From Oscillospiraceae bacterium (GTDB lineage Bacteria; Bacillota; Clostridia; Oscillospirales; Acutalibacteraceae), in assembly GCA_022483045.1 (NCBI GenBank), contig JAKVOA010000002.1:426501-490500 (forward strand): a DNA stretch of 64,000 nt, written 5' to 3'. Positions 15,645-26,719 of this stretch are shown here, in pieces (the first letter of the stretch is position 1; every line of letters begins with the position of its first letter). The translations under genes and the position numbers were made by a program. The notes beneath the pieces were generated by a model that saw only the letters and a list, made by a program, of their open reading frames with translations, was not told the origin of the DNA and searched no databases.

Positions 15645-17138
15645 CTACCGGGGCTGCTTTTGCGCCCGGTCTTTGCAGATAGCCTGCACCATGCTTTCGG
15701 CGGTTGCTTTTTCTGCGGTTAGAAAAGCGGAGACGCCAAACTGCCGCAGCGCGGCCCCGGTGCTGTCCCCAATGCAGACACAGGTGGTGTGCAGCGGAAT
15801 CTTTTGGTGTGTATTCAAGAAAAATTGGACGCCGCTTGCGCTGGCAAAGGTTAGGTACTGCAGCGGTACAGAAAAAGACGGCTCTCCACTTTGCGAGACC
15901 AGGCGGTAAAGCGGAAATTCCCGACAGACAAGGCTGTGGTCCCGCAGCATCTGCGGCAGAATAGCTGCCCCATCTGCGGAGCGGAAAAGAAAAATGTCTT
16001 CCTCTGGCTTTACTGTATCACAAAGGGCTTGGGCGAGCGCGCGGCTGCTGTATTCCGCTGGGCATAAATCAGCAGAAATGCCGTACTGCCGCAGAGCAGT
16101 GCCGGTTGCTGCGCCGATGACGGCAAATTTGCAGAAAGAAAGCTGCCGAATATCTAAATTCTGTAGTTTCATCTGTTCCCAAAAAAAATGTACGCCGTTT
16201 GCACTTGTCAGGACAATCCAGTGGCAGCTGCCGTCCGCCAGGGACGAGAGCAAAAACGAAAGCGGCAGCGCTTCGCAGACGGCGCTTCCCATGCTGACTG
16301 CGGCGGCACCCTGTTCCCGCAGCAGCGCCGACAGCTTTTGACTGAATGCAGGTGTGCCGGTCACGCCGACGCGCACGCCTCGCAGCGGGCGGAAAATCGT
16401 TGGGGAAAGATCCATTGCGGCCACGGCGCCGACGACAATAATGGCGGGTGCCTGTACACCGGCTTTTTGCGTTTTTTGTACGATGTTGTCCAGAGTGCCG
16501 CGCACAGCGGCCGGAAATGGCGCATTGCCGCCCGAAACGACAGCGGCCGGGGTGGTTGGTGTCTTTCCGGCCGCTGTCAGGCGAGAGACAATTTTTGGAA
16601 GATTGTGCAGGCCCATTAAAAAGACAAGCGTGCCCGGCAGCCGCGCCAATGTGTCCATAGAGTCGGGCAGGCCGTCGGCAGAGTCGGCAGTATGGCCGGT
16701 AATTACATGAAAACTTTGGCTTTGGCCGCGGTGTGTCACCGGGATGCCCGCTGCCGCGGGAATGGCAATGGCCGAGCAGATGCCGGGTACTTCTTCATAC
16801 GGAATGCCTGCTTCTTGCAGCGCTAGGATTTCTTCCCCGCCGCGTCCGAAAACAAAGGGGTCGCCGCCCTTTAGACGGACCACCCGGCGGCCCTGCCGCG
16901 CTTTTTCCACCAACAGGGCACTGATTCGCTTCTGCAAAGCGGAATGCCTGCCGCAGCGCTTGCCCACATAAATGCGTTCTGCTTTCGGCGGAGCAGCGGC
17001 AGGCAGGTCCGCGGCGATCAGGTCGTCGTATACCACGGTGTCGCAGGTTTGCAGCAGCTGCCAGCCGCGCCGCGTGATGAGGTCAGATGACCCGCAGCCG
17101 GCGCCTACCAAGAAAACACAGCCTGTTCTAGGAGCCAT
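15645..17138 (-). CDS. cobA-hemD: uroporphyrinogen-III C-methyltransferase / uroporphyrinogen-III synthase fusion
   Basis: A 497-aa bifunctional enzyme. Residues 1-245 are the SAM-dependent methyltransferase (VFLVGAGCGSSDLITRRGW, VVYDDLI, VVRLKGGDPFVFGRGGEE, then GIPVTHRG) that makes precorrin-2. Residues about 255-497 are uroporphyrinogen-III synthase (HemD fold, with VGVTGTPAFSQKLSALLREQG and two SANGVHFF/SASGVQFF repeats). With SirC encoded just before it (11-base overlap) it forms the path from hydroxymethylbilane to sirohydrochlorin or sirohaem. Genes for earlier steps (hemA, hemL, hemB, hemC) are not in the window. It is the last gene of an operon with an ABC importer. Confidence 0.93.
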   Translation of the reverse strand: MAPRTGCVFLVGAGCGSSDLITRRGWQLLQTCDTVVYDDLIAADLPAAAPPKAERIYVGKRCGRHSALQKRISALLVEKARQGRRVVRLKGGDPFVFGRGGEEILALQEAGIPYEEVPGICSAIAIPAAAGIPVTHRGQSQSFHVITGHTADSADGLPDSMDTLARLPGTLVFLMGLHNLPKIVSRLTAAGKTPTTPAAVVSGGNAPFPAAVRGTLDNIVQKTQKAGVQAPAIIVVGAVAAMDLSPTIFRPLRGVRVGVTGTPAFSQKLSALLREQGAAAVSMGSAVCEALPLSFLLSSLADGSCHWIVLTSANGVHFFWEQMKLQNLDIRQLSFCKFAVIGAATGTALRQYGISADLCPAEYSSRALAQALCDTVKPEEDIFLFRSADGAAILPQMLRDHSLVCREFPLYRLVSQSGEPSFSVPLQYLTFASASGVQFFLNTHQKIPLHTTCVCIGDSTGAALRQFGVSAFLTAEKATAESMVQAICKDRAQKQPR

Positions 17139-17754
17139 GGCTTTCCTCCGCTCTGTGCAGCAGGTCTTGAAACTCCGCCTCTGTCAGCGGCTTCCCCTTT
17201 TTTATGCTTGCACGGTAAAGTACTTCAAATAGTGCCGCACGCTGCGGTTCCTCTGGGATGACAGCCTTTACAGCTTCACGCTTTTGGGAAAGGCTCTCTA
17301 AAATAGGCCCTAATTGCTGCGAAAGCTGGGAATCAAGTAATTCTTTTACGGAAACCGCTGCTGCGGGGCTTGCGCCGCCGGTCGAGATGCCGACCGACAG
17401 CGGTCCACGCTTTACCAGTGCCGGAAACAGAAATGTGCAGGCTTCTTTGTCGTCTACCACATTTACGGGAATGCTTTTTTGCCGGCACAGGCCGCTGATG
17501 GTGTGATTAAGCGCTTTGTCGGCGGTGGCGGCAATAACCAGGGTACAGCCCGCAAGGTCAGTTTCGCGAAAAGCCCGCTCGTAAAAGACTGGGCCTTTTA
17601 GTGCGCGCAGAGGGGCGCTGATTTTTGGTGCCGTCACGACAATTTGCGGCCCGTAGGGCAGAAGCTTCTGTACCTTTCTGTACGCGACTTTTCCGCCGCC
17701 CACGACCAGACAGGTCTTTTGCGAAAGTTCAATAAAAAGTGGAAAATAAGACAT
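17128..17754 (-). CDS. sirC: precorrin-2 dehydrogenase / sirohydrochlorin ferrochelatase (SirC/Met8-like)
   Basis: A 208-aa protein with an N-terminal NAD-binding fold (CLVVGGGKVAYRKVQKLL) and ISTGGASPAAAVSVKELLD typical of the CysG N-terminal/Met8 family. It oxidises precorrin-2 to sirohydrochlorin and may insert iron. The start at 17754 (MSYFPLF) has GGGAGTAAGC before it; a longer in-frame start lies inside the ATPase gene. It follows the ABC ATPase stop by two bases and overlaps cobA-hemD by 11, so all are translated together. Expected downstream use is sirohaem or corrinoid synthesis. Confidence 0.9.
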   Translation of the reverse strand: MSYFPLFIELSQKTCLVVGGGKVAYRKVQKLLPYGPQIVVTAPKISAPLRALKGPVFYERAFRETDLAGCTLVIAATADKALNHTISGLCRQKSIPVNVVDDKEACTFLFPALVKRGPLSVGISTGGASPAAAVSVKELLDSQLSQQLGPILESLSQKREAVKAVIPEEPQRAALFEVLYRASIKKGKPLTEAEFQDLLHRAEESHGS

Positions 17755-17756
17755 GC

Positions 17757-18533
17757 TTACTCCTTTCCCTGTTTTGCCGGTAGACAGTAGTACTGCCAGC
17801 CGCTCTCGGTTTTGGTTCTGCAAAAGCGGATGCCGAAGGCCAGATCTAAAATACCGCTGGAAAACACCTCGTCCGGGGTGCCGGTCTGCTGCAGTTTCTG
17901 CCCGAAAAGCACCGCGACCCGGTCAGCTGTGCGCATGGCAAGGCACAGCTCGTGCGAAACCAGCACGACTGCCCGCCCCTCTTTTGCGAGGCGGCGGGCC
18001 ACCTGCATAACTTCCAGCTGATGGCGTACGTCTAGGTAGGTGGTCGGCTCGTCCATAAAAATCGTCTGGGTCTGCTGCGCCAGTGCCATGGCAAGGTAAA
18101 TTTTCTGCCGCTGCCCGCCGCTGAGTTCTGGCATGGGGCGGTCGGCAATGTCCAGCGCATCTGCCCATTTCAGCGCGTCCTCTACGGCGGCAAAATCCTC
18201 TTTGCGGTAGCGGCGCGGAAAAGACAGATAGGCAAAGCGCCCGTGCAGCACCATGCGCCGGGCCAGGATAGCGGGGACGCTGCGGCTTTGGGGCAGATAA
18301 GTCGCTTTGCGCGCGATTTGTGCAGAACTCATCGTGGAGATGGGAATTTTGTCGTACAGAATGCTGCCGGAAATTGATGGCAAAAGACCTATAGCGGTTT
18401 TAATCAGTGTACTTTTTCCGCAGCCGTTCGGCCCAAGCAGCACGGTGACTTTTCCCGGCAGAAAAGCAAGGTTCACGTTGTGCAGCACTGGTCTTTGCCG
18501 GTACCCGGCGGAAAGTCCACAGACTTCAATCAT
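17757..18533 (-). CDS. FecE-type ABC transporter ATPase
   Basis: A 258-aa ATPase with Walker A GPNGCGKSTL, signature LSGGQRQKIYLAMAL and Walker B TIFMDEPTTYLD, of the iron-complex/B12 (FecE/BtuD) family. I use the ATG at 18533 (MIEVCGLSAGY), which overlaps the permease stop; an earlier in-frame ATG would fall deep in the permease gene. It drives import together with the permease and lipoprotein encoded upstream. The cargo could be a ferric siderophore, haem, or a corrinoid; neighbouring sirohaem genes favour a metal or tetrapyrrole. Confidence 0.92.
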   Translation of the reverse strand: MIEVCGLSAGYRQRPVLHNVNLAFLPGKVTVLLGPNGCGKSTLIKTAIGLLPSISGSILYDKIPISTMSSAQIARKATYLPQSRSVPAILARRMVLHGRFAYLSFPRRYRKEDFAAVEDALKWADALDIADRPMPELSGGQRQKIYLAMALAQQTQTIFMDEPTTYLDVRHQLEVMQVARRLAKEGRAVVLVSHELCLAMRTADRVAVLFGQKLQQTGTPDEVFSSGILDLAFGIRFCRTKTESGWQYYCLPAKQGKE

Positions 18534-19527
18534 GGATACGCCCTCCTCTCTGCCGCAGCAGCAGCCAGATGAAGAAGGGCCCGCCAATCAGGGACAAAAC
18601 AATGCCGACCGGCAGCTCATAGGGAGAAAACAGCGTGCGCGCGGCGACATCACAGACGGTCAGCAACACTGCTCCGCCCAGAGCAGAGGCGGCAATTAAG
18701 GGACGGCTTTCTTCGCCGATCAGCCGCCGCATGATGTGCGGCACAATCAACCCCACAAACCCCAGCAGACCACAGAAACTGACCGCGGCGCCCGCCAGTG
18801 CCGCCGCCAGCGCCAGCATACCAATGCGTACAGCCCGCACCCGCAACCCCAGGCTTTGGGCCGTTTCTGCACCAAGCATTAAAATATCCAGTTCGTTGGC
18901 AAGCAGCAGCGCGGCCAACAGGCAGGCGGCAATCACCCAGAAAGAGGGAGCGATGCGCGCCATGGTCAGACTGGACATTCCCCCGATGCGAAAATCCGTG
19001 TAGCCGTTCAGTGCGTCCGGGAAAATGGTAACCAAGGCGTCAATGCCTGCCGAAAGGATACTTGAAATAGCCACACCTGCCAGTACCAGTGTAATACGGG
19101 AAGTGCCCGCTTTTTCCGCAATCAGCAGCACCAGAAGAACGGCTGAAAATGCACCGAAAAATGCGGCAAACGGCACTGCCGCTGTCGAAAGCGGCGCAAT
19201 CGCGCAGATGAGCACGACCGCCAGGCCCGCTCCTGCGTTGACGCCGATAATGTTGGGCGCGGCCAGCGGATTTGCCAGTACGCCCTGAATAATGGTGCCA
19301 GAAACCGCCAGTGCGGCCCCTGCCAGCAGACAGCCGCAGGTACGTGGCAGGCGCACATACAGAAGGATGGTTGCGGCCGAACCCTTTTCTTTTCCGGAGA
19401 GTACCTGTAAAATCTCCCGCGGGGAAAGGAATGAAGAGCCTAGGCACATGCTCAAAAACACAGCGAAGACAGCCGCGGCTGCCAGCAAAATCAGCAGACG
19501 GATTTTGCGGGAACGGTCATTTGCCAT
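18526..19527 (-). CDS. FecCD family ABC transporter permease
   Basis: A 333-aa permease with about nine to ten transmembrane helices and hallmark segments of the FecCD/BtuC family: VRLPRTCGCLLAGAALAVSG near the N-terminus, NPLAAPNIIGVNAGAG, and GFVGLIVPHIMRRLIG before the coupling helix. It overlaps the lipoprotein gene by 11 bases and the ATPase gene by eight. As a homodimer it would form the channel for an iron complex or corrinoid. Confidence 0.93.
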   Translation of the reverse strand: MANDRSRKIRLLILLAAAAVFAVFLSMCLGSSFLSPREILQVLSGKEKGSAATILLYVRLPRTCGCLLAGAALAVSGTIIQGVLANPLAAPNIIGVNAGAGLAVVLICAIAPLSTAAVPFAAFFGAFSAVLLVLLIAEKAGTSRITLVLAGVAISSILSAGIDALVTIFPDALNGYTDFRIGGMSSLTMARIAPSFWVIAACLLAALLLANELDILMLGAETAQSLGLRVRAVRIGMLALAAALAGAAVSFCGLLGFVGLIVPHIMRRLIGEESRPLIAASALGGAVLLTVCDVAARTLFSPYELPVGIVLSLIGGPFFIWLLLRQRGGRIHD

Positions 19528-20506
19528 AAAGAATCTTCGCCAGCCCTTCGTATGCTTCGCCCCAGCGCTCGTTTGGTTTTAGATTGTAAAGATGTTGGTC
19601 CATGTAGTAGTATTTGTGGTTTTTAACAGCGGTCAGCTTTTGCCAGGCTGGGTTGGAAAGTATTTCGCTCTGCAGCCGTTTTTGGATTGCGGCAGAGTTT
19701 GTCCCCTGCAGGACCAAGAAAATGTACTGCGGATCCGCGGCTAAAATCGACTCCATACTCAGATTCTGCAGCAGGCTTTTATCGCTGTCGGCAATGTTGA
19801 CACAGCCGAGTTCTTTCAGCATTTCGCCCAGTACGTTGTCTTTGCTGCTTTTTACTTTGCAGCTAGAGCCAGTCACGCGCACATATAGTACCGTTGGCTT
19901 TTTGCCGGTGGCGCGCGCCTTGGCGGCTTTTACCCGGGTCTGTACGGCAGTGCCGTATTGGGTATAGCGCTCGGTGCAGCCGGTAATCTGTGTGCAGATT
20001 TTCAGCATTTTTAAGTAGTCGTCAAAAGAACTAACGTTAAAGTAAGCGGTGTTAATGCCGGCCTTTTCCAGAGTGTCTTTTAAAGCGACATCTTCTGTCG
20101 TGTTGGCACTGGCAATGACAAAGTCCGGCTTTGCGGAGATAATCTTTTCGGCGCTTGGTCTTTTGACACCGCCAATATTTATGACCTGCTTGCTCAGACC
20201 CAGGTTAAATTCGGTCCAGGTGTCGTCGGCAGAGGCTACAATGGTATCTTTTCCGCCAGCAAGGCACCAGATTTCACTGAAGCTGCCAATCAGAACCGCC
20301 ACCCGCTTTGGGCGGCTTGCCGTCACGCTGCGGCCAAGGGCATCCTGAAACGTGACAGCTGTTTTTGCTGTGCTATCGGCGGCCGATGACGTGGCTGCCG
20401 ATGAAGCAGAGGAACTGCCTGTGCCGCCGGCGGTGCACGCGGCCATAGAGAACGCCGCTGCTGCGGCTAAAAGCAGGCATTGTATGCGTATAAATAGTTT
20501 TTTCAT
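19517..20506 (-). CDS. iron-complex type ABC substrate-binding lipoprotein
   Basis: A 329-aa lipoprotein: signal peptide with lipobox MAAC (Cys at about residue 24), a Ser/Ala-rich spacer, then a two-lobed periplasmic-binding-protein type 2 fold (FQDALGRSVTASRPKRVAVL, ISAKPDFVIASANTTEDV, then YMDQHLYNLKPNERWGEAY). It captures the substrate outside the cell and hands it to the FecCD permease encoded next. The residues that would define the ligand cannot be read with confidence. It is first in the five-gene operon; TATACT lies 50 bases upstream. Confidence 0.92.
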   Translation of the reverse strand: MKKLFIRIQCLLLAAAAAFSMAACTAGGTGSSSASSAATSSAADSTAKTAVTFQDALGRSVTASRPKRVAVLIGSFSEIWCLAGGKDTIVASADDTWTEFNLGLSKQVINIGGVKRPSAEKIISAKPDFVIASANTTEDVALKDTLEKAGINTAYFNVSSFDDYLKMLKICTQITGCTERYTQYGTAVQTRVKAAKARATGKKPTVLYVRVTGSSCKVKSSKDNVLGEMLKELGCVNIADSDKSLLQNLSMESILAADPQYIFLVLQGTNSAAIQKRLQSEILSNPAWQKLTAVKNHKYYYMDQHLYNLKPNERWGEAYEGLAKILYGK

Positions 20507-20602
20507 GTTTTTCTTCCTCTCAATTCTTATAAAAATGATAAAGTAATGCTTTTAGACAGTATACCATTTCTTTACCAGAAGGAAAAGGAAAATTTTCCAA
20601 AG

Positions 20603-20640
20603 GAAAGGCGGCACAGCTGAAAAAATGCAGCCGATCCGCC
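20603..20640 (-). terminator. terminator between membrane-protein gene and ABC operon
   Basis: GGCGG/CCGCC and inner GCTG/CAGC arms, followed on the minus strand by TTTCCTTT. A broken T run makes it moderate. Confidence 0.45.
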
Positions 20641-20670
20641 CCGTTTGCGGTATATAAATTTCTAAGTAAG

Positions 20671-21135
20671 CTATTTTCTTTTGGGGGGCTGCCATGCGGT
20701 CAAAAAGGCGCGGGTAAACAGCGCGAGGTCGATGATTTCCACAAAAACCACCACATAGCATAGAAAATTGGCTACTAAAACAGCGCTCATTCGGTGTGCA
20801 GCTGTGGTGTAGAAGATGGAAGAAGAAATGGTTTCCCAGGCGCAAAGGGCCATGCAGATACCGTAGTTTGCGCGCGGCTTGCGCAGCAGTGTAACCAGCC
20901 ATACCGCTACCGGAATAACAAACAGCGGCGCACAGTACAGCAGCCCGCCGATAAAGTGCATTAGGTCGCCGTAGCGCAGATACAAAAGGCCCATTTGAAT
21001 TGAGTTGACAGGGGCGCTGCCGTCCAGTGTTGTGCCGGCTGGAAGCAGAAAAAGCACTGCAAGTGCGGCCTGAACAATCAGCGCGGCCCACTGGGTTACT
21101 TTTAGGTTTTGTATATCATACCGGCTGTTGGACAT
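20671..21135 (-). CDS. four-helix membrane protein of unknown function
   Basis: A 154-aa protein with four predicted transmembrane helices (about residues 15-33, 60-80, 90-110 and 122-145) and a basic C-terminus ending PPKRK. I do not recognise the family. It has GGAAGTACACC before its ATG. A hairpin separates it from the ABC-sirohaem operon downstream, so co-transcription with that operon is possible but not shown. The four-helix form would suit a small sensor, transporter partner or DoxX-like protein, without real evidence. Confidence 0.6.
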   Translation of the reverse strand: MSNSRYDIQNLKVTQWAALIVQAALAVLFLLPAGTTLDGSAPVNSIQMGLLYLRYGDLMHFIGGLLYCAPLFVIPVAVWLVTLLRKPRANYGICMALCAWETISSSIFYTTAAHRMSAVLVANFLCYVVVFVEIIDLALFTRAFLTAWQPPKRK

Positions 21136-21252
21136 GTGGTGTACTTCCTTTCGGCTGCATGCAAAAATGTATGTAAAATATTATAACAAAAAATGTGCAC
21201 GCCCGCAAGCCGCCCAGGGTTCGTTTGGGGCTCTGCAAAACGAAGCAAACGC

Positions 21253-21291
21253 AAAGCCCCCCGATTCCATACAGAATCGGGGGGCTTTTTT
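21253..21291 (-). terminator. terminator after ppdK
   Basis: A very stable hairpin with arms of 14-15 bases (GCCCCCCGATTC and its complement) lies 34 bases after the ppdK stop. The best T run is on the plus strand (TTTTTT); on the minus strand TTTGCGTTT follows. Confidence 0.7.
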
Positions 21292-21324
21292 AGGATTTTG
21301 CGATGCTAAAAAGCAGGGAAAACC

Positions 21325-23994
<2,670 letters not shown>

Positions 23995-24095
23995 AGACTT
24001 GATCCTCCTATAGATTTTTTCTATTCCCACAGATTTTAAGGTTTGCCATAAAATTTTGGGATGGGAAACAAAATGAAAGGATATAACAATCCATC

Positions 24096-24131
24096 CGGGA
24101 CTCAAGCTAGAAAAGTCCCGCGAACATTATA
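24096..24131 (-). promoter_or_regulatory. ppdK promoter region with GGGACT dyad
   Basis: On the minus strand TATAAT (24126-24131) lies about 135 bases before the ppdK start and is followed by a six-to-seven-base dyad GGGACT...AGTCCC (24096-24119), which could be an operator or leader hairpin. I see no clear -35. The rest of 24006-24268 holds no gene. Confidence 0.4.
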
Positions 24132-24268
24132 ACAAATATCCATGTGAAATTCCAGATGAATTTGCGCTAATTTCCAGTATTTTTTATTACTTTTTACGTA
24201 TGCTGCATAAAATCGCTTCTTTCAGGCCCCATTTTCTAGGCGGCTGCTGGAAATCAGCGACAAAAGCC

Positions 24269-24297
24269 TTGCATTCCGCCAAAAAAATACTTATACT
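24269..24297 (+). promoter_or_regulatory. glmU promoter
   Basis: TTGCAT and TATACT with a 17-base spacer on the plus strand, about 130 bases before glmU. A dyad of CTCATTC/GAATGAG type (24306-24329) lies right at the expected start of transcription. Confidence 0.6.
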
Positions 24298-24425
24298 TGT
24301 AGTATCTCATTCTCACTTTTGTGAATGAGAGGGCTGTTTCTGCCCATAAAATACTGTAATAGAATGAAAAAGGCGGCTGCCGATGTGGCAGGCTGTGTCT
24401 ATTCTTATAGGAGGTCACTTTCCGT

Positions 24426-25463
24426 ATGGCTGAAAAGTATTGTGCCGTGGTCCTTGCTGCAGGGGAAGGAAAACGCATGAAATCCAACCGCCCCAAAGTG
24501 CTCAGCGAGGTGCTGTTTAAGCCCATGCTGCGCTGGGTGCTGGATGCCGTACAGGCTGCTGCTATAAAAGATATCTGCTGTGTAGCGGGCCACCGCCACG
24601 AGCAGGTAGAGGCATACCTTGCCAAAGCAAATGAAACTGCCTTTGCGGCGCACCCGGTGCGCTGTGTGCTGCAGCGCGAGCGCCGCGGCACAGGCCATGC
24701 TGTCATGATGGCCCGCAGCTTTTTAGAGGAACACCGCGGCGGCCAGGTCCTTGTTTTAAATGGAGACGCGCCGTTCCTTACGCCCGAAACCATCGCAGCT
24801 GCCCTGCAGGCACACTGTGAAAACGGCAATGCCGCTACGGTCATTTCTGCACAGGTACAAGACCCTGTTGGATACGGCCGTATTGTGCGCAGCCCCAAAG
24901 ACGGCCTGCTTGCAGGCATTGTCGAGCAGAAAGATGCAGACGAGGCTGTGCAGAAAATCTGCGAAATCAATTCCGGTTCCTATTGGTTTGCTGTCGATGA
25001 TTTGTTGGAAGTCCTTTCCGATATTACCAGCAACAACGCGCAGGGAGAGTACTACTTGACAGATGCCATTGCGCTGCTGATTGGCCGTGGAAAACGCGCC
25101 AGTGCCTTTACAGCAGAAGATTCTGCTGCAGTTTTGGGTGCGAATGACTGCATGCAGCTGTTTTCGCTCAACCAAATTGCACGGGACAGGGTGCTGCAGC
25201 GACATATGGCGGCGGGTATTTCCATTCCCTGCAAAGACGGCGTAATTATTGGTCCAGATGTGAGAATCGGCGCTTATTCGTGCATTTTGCCGGGTAGTAT
25301 CCTGCAGGGTAGCACCGTAGTAGGCGAGGATTGTACCATTGGACCCAACACAATTTTGCAGAATGCTATGGTAGAAGACCATGTTTTACTCAATTCCGTG
25401 CAAGTTTACAACAAAAAAGTTGCAGAAGGGGATTTAATGAAACCCTATTCTGTGCTGCGATAA
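24426..25463 (+). CDS. glmU: UDP-GlcNAc pyrophosphorylase, GlmU lacking the full acetyltransferase domain
   Basis: A 345-aa nucleotidyltransferase. Residues 1-230 are the uridylyltransferase domain (AVVLAAGEGKRMKS with PKVL, RRGTGHAVMMA, VLNGDAPFL, GYGRIVR, EINSGSYWF). Residues about 250-345 form only a few left-handed beta-helix coils (IIGPDVRIGAYSCILPGS). Usual GlmU proteins are about 450-460 aa, with a complete C-terminal helix carrying glucosamine-1-phosphate acetyltransferase. That part is absent here, so this protein likely makes only the UDP-GlcNAc step. The ATG has AGGAGGTC ahead. prs follows about 200 bases downstream, the same order as in Bacillus. Confidence 0.9.
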   Translation: MAEKYCAVVLAAGEGKRMKSNRPKVLSEVLFKPMLRWVLDAVQAAAIKDICCVAGHRHEQVEAYLAKANETAFAAHPVRCVLQRERRGTGHAVMMARSFLEEHRGGQVLVLNGDAPFLTPETIAAALQAHCENGNAATVISAQVQDPVGYGRIVRSPKDGLLAGIVEQKDADEAVQKICEINSGSYWFAVDDLLEVLSDITSNNAQGEYYLTDAIALLIGRGKRASAFTAEDSAAVLGANDCMQLFSLNQIARDRVLQRHMAAGISIPCKDGVIIGPDVRIGAYSCILPGSILQGSTVVGEDCTIGPNTILQNAMVEDHVLLNSVQVYNKKVAEGDLMKPYSVLR

Positions 25464-25475
25464 CTGCCATCAACA

Positions 25476-25500
25476 GGGTGCCTCTTTTTGGGGCACCCTG
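25476..25500 (+). terminator. hairpin after glmU
   Basis: AGGGTGCC and GGCACCCT arms lie 13 bases after the glmU stop; the T run after it is poor (GCTTGTG), so read-through into prs is likely. Confidence 0.45.
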
Positions 25501-25665
25501 CTTGTGCGTACGGCCTTTTTCCGTGCGCAAAATATAAAAATAGCGGGGGCCTTTTCAGGCGGGCGGCAGCTCCTTTTTGCGGAGGGGATACTGTTGCTGC
25601 TGCCGGCGGAACAGGACACCAAAAGGCAAAAGACAAATGATTGTTACAAAACAGGGGGAAAAGAA

Positions 25666-26622
25666 ATGAATTTTCACGGCAAGGACATCAAAATTTTTGC
25701 TGGAAACGCCAACCCGGACGTCGCCAGACAAATCAGTGAATGTCTGGGCCTGCCCATGGGAAAAATCGCTGTTACCACTTTCAGCAACGGCGAAATTTCC
25801 GTTTCACTGCAGGAATCTGTGCGCGGCTCTGACTGCTTCATTGTACAGTCTACCTGCTCACCGGTAAACGACAACCTGATGGAACTGCTCATTATGATGG
25901 ATGCTATGAAGCGCGCCTCAGCGGCCCGCATCACTGCGGTTATTCCGCACTTTGGTTATGCCCGCCAGGACCGTAAGGCGAAGGCCCGCGACCCGATCAG
26001 CGCGAAGCTGTGCGCCGATATTATTGAAACAGCCGGCGCCGACCGCGTGCTGACCATGGATTTGCATGCGGCACAGATTCAGGGCTTTTTCAATATTCCG
26101 GTTGACCATCTGCGCGGGGCACCGCTTTTGGCTTCCTTTATGAAAGAGCGCCTCGGTGACAATGTCGGCGACTATATTGTCGTTTCTCCTGACCTGGGTT
26201 CAGTTACCCGTGCGCGCGACTTTGCAGAGCGCATTGGCACCCGCATGGCAATCGTTGACAAGCGCCGCCAGCGCGCCAACGAATGCGAAGTTATGAATAT
26301 CATCGGCTCTGTCGAGGGCAAAAAGGTCATTATTGTGGACGACATGATCGATACTGCTGGCACTCTGTGCAACGCCGCCCAGGCGATTATGGAGCACGGC
26401 GCGGTTTCTGTTACCGCATGCGCAACCCATGGCGTCCTTTCCGGCCCGGCGATTCAGCGTCTGCAGGATTCTGTACTGAAAGAAGTCGTTTTGCTCGACA
26501 CCATTCCCCTGCCGCCAGAGAAGCACATTGATAAAATCACTGTGCTGCCCACAGCGCCTACTTTTGCAGAGGCCATCGAGCGCATTTACGAGGATAAGCC
26601 GATTTCCCCTATGTTTATCTAA
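25666..26622 (+). CDS. prs: ribose-phosphate pyrophosphokinase (PRPP synthetase)
   Basis: A 318-aa enzyme making PRPP from ribose 5-phosphate and ATP for nucleotide, histidine and tryptophan synthesis. Seen are the N-terminal FAGNANPDVARQISECLG, the PHFGYARQDRK loop, DLHAAQIQGFF and the PRPP-binding VDDMIDTAGT. The start at 25666 (MNFHGKDIKIF) has AGGGGGAAAAG in front; an in-frame ATG at 25504 would add 54 non-family residues. It sits between glmU and pth as in many Firmicutes. Confidence 0.97.
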   Translation: MNFHGKDIKIFAGNANPDVARQISECLGLPMGKIAVTTFSNGEISVSLQESVRGSDCFIVQSTCSPVNDNLMELLIMMDAMKRASAARITAVIPHFGYARQDRKAKARDPISAKLCADIIETAGADRVLTMDLHAAQIQGFFNIPVDHLRGAPLLASFMKERLGDNVGDYIVVSPDLGSVTRARDFAERIGTRMAIVDKRRQRANECEVMNIIGSVEGKKVIIVDDMIDTAGTLCNAAQAIMEHGAVSVTACATHGVLSGPAIQRLQDSVLKEVVLLDTIPLPPEKHIDKITVLPTAPTFAEAIERIYEDKPISPMFI

Positions 26623-26647
26623 ATCTGCGTAAAAAAATAAGAACAGA

Positions 26648-26701
26648 GGGTTGCCGCAGTGTGCCGAAAAAAGCCGGTGCATGGGTGCGGCAGCCCCTTT
26701 T
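26648..26701 (+). terminator. terminator between prs and pth
   Basis: GGGTTGCCGCA pairs with TGCGGCAGCCC, followed by CTTTT. pth starts 19 bases on, so partial read-through is possible. Confidence 0.6.
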
Positions 26702-26719
26702 GTGTTGAGGTACTAAAAT

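Noticed and set aside
20507..20670. Cobalamin or other riboswitch before the ABC-sirohaem operon
   Set aside because: No B12-box-like sequence or multi-stem fold was seen; only a terminator-like hairpin and a possible -10.
24254..24970. 238-codon minus-strand frame over the glmU start
   Set aside because: Antisense to the glmU nucleotidyltransferase motifs and across its promoter.
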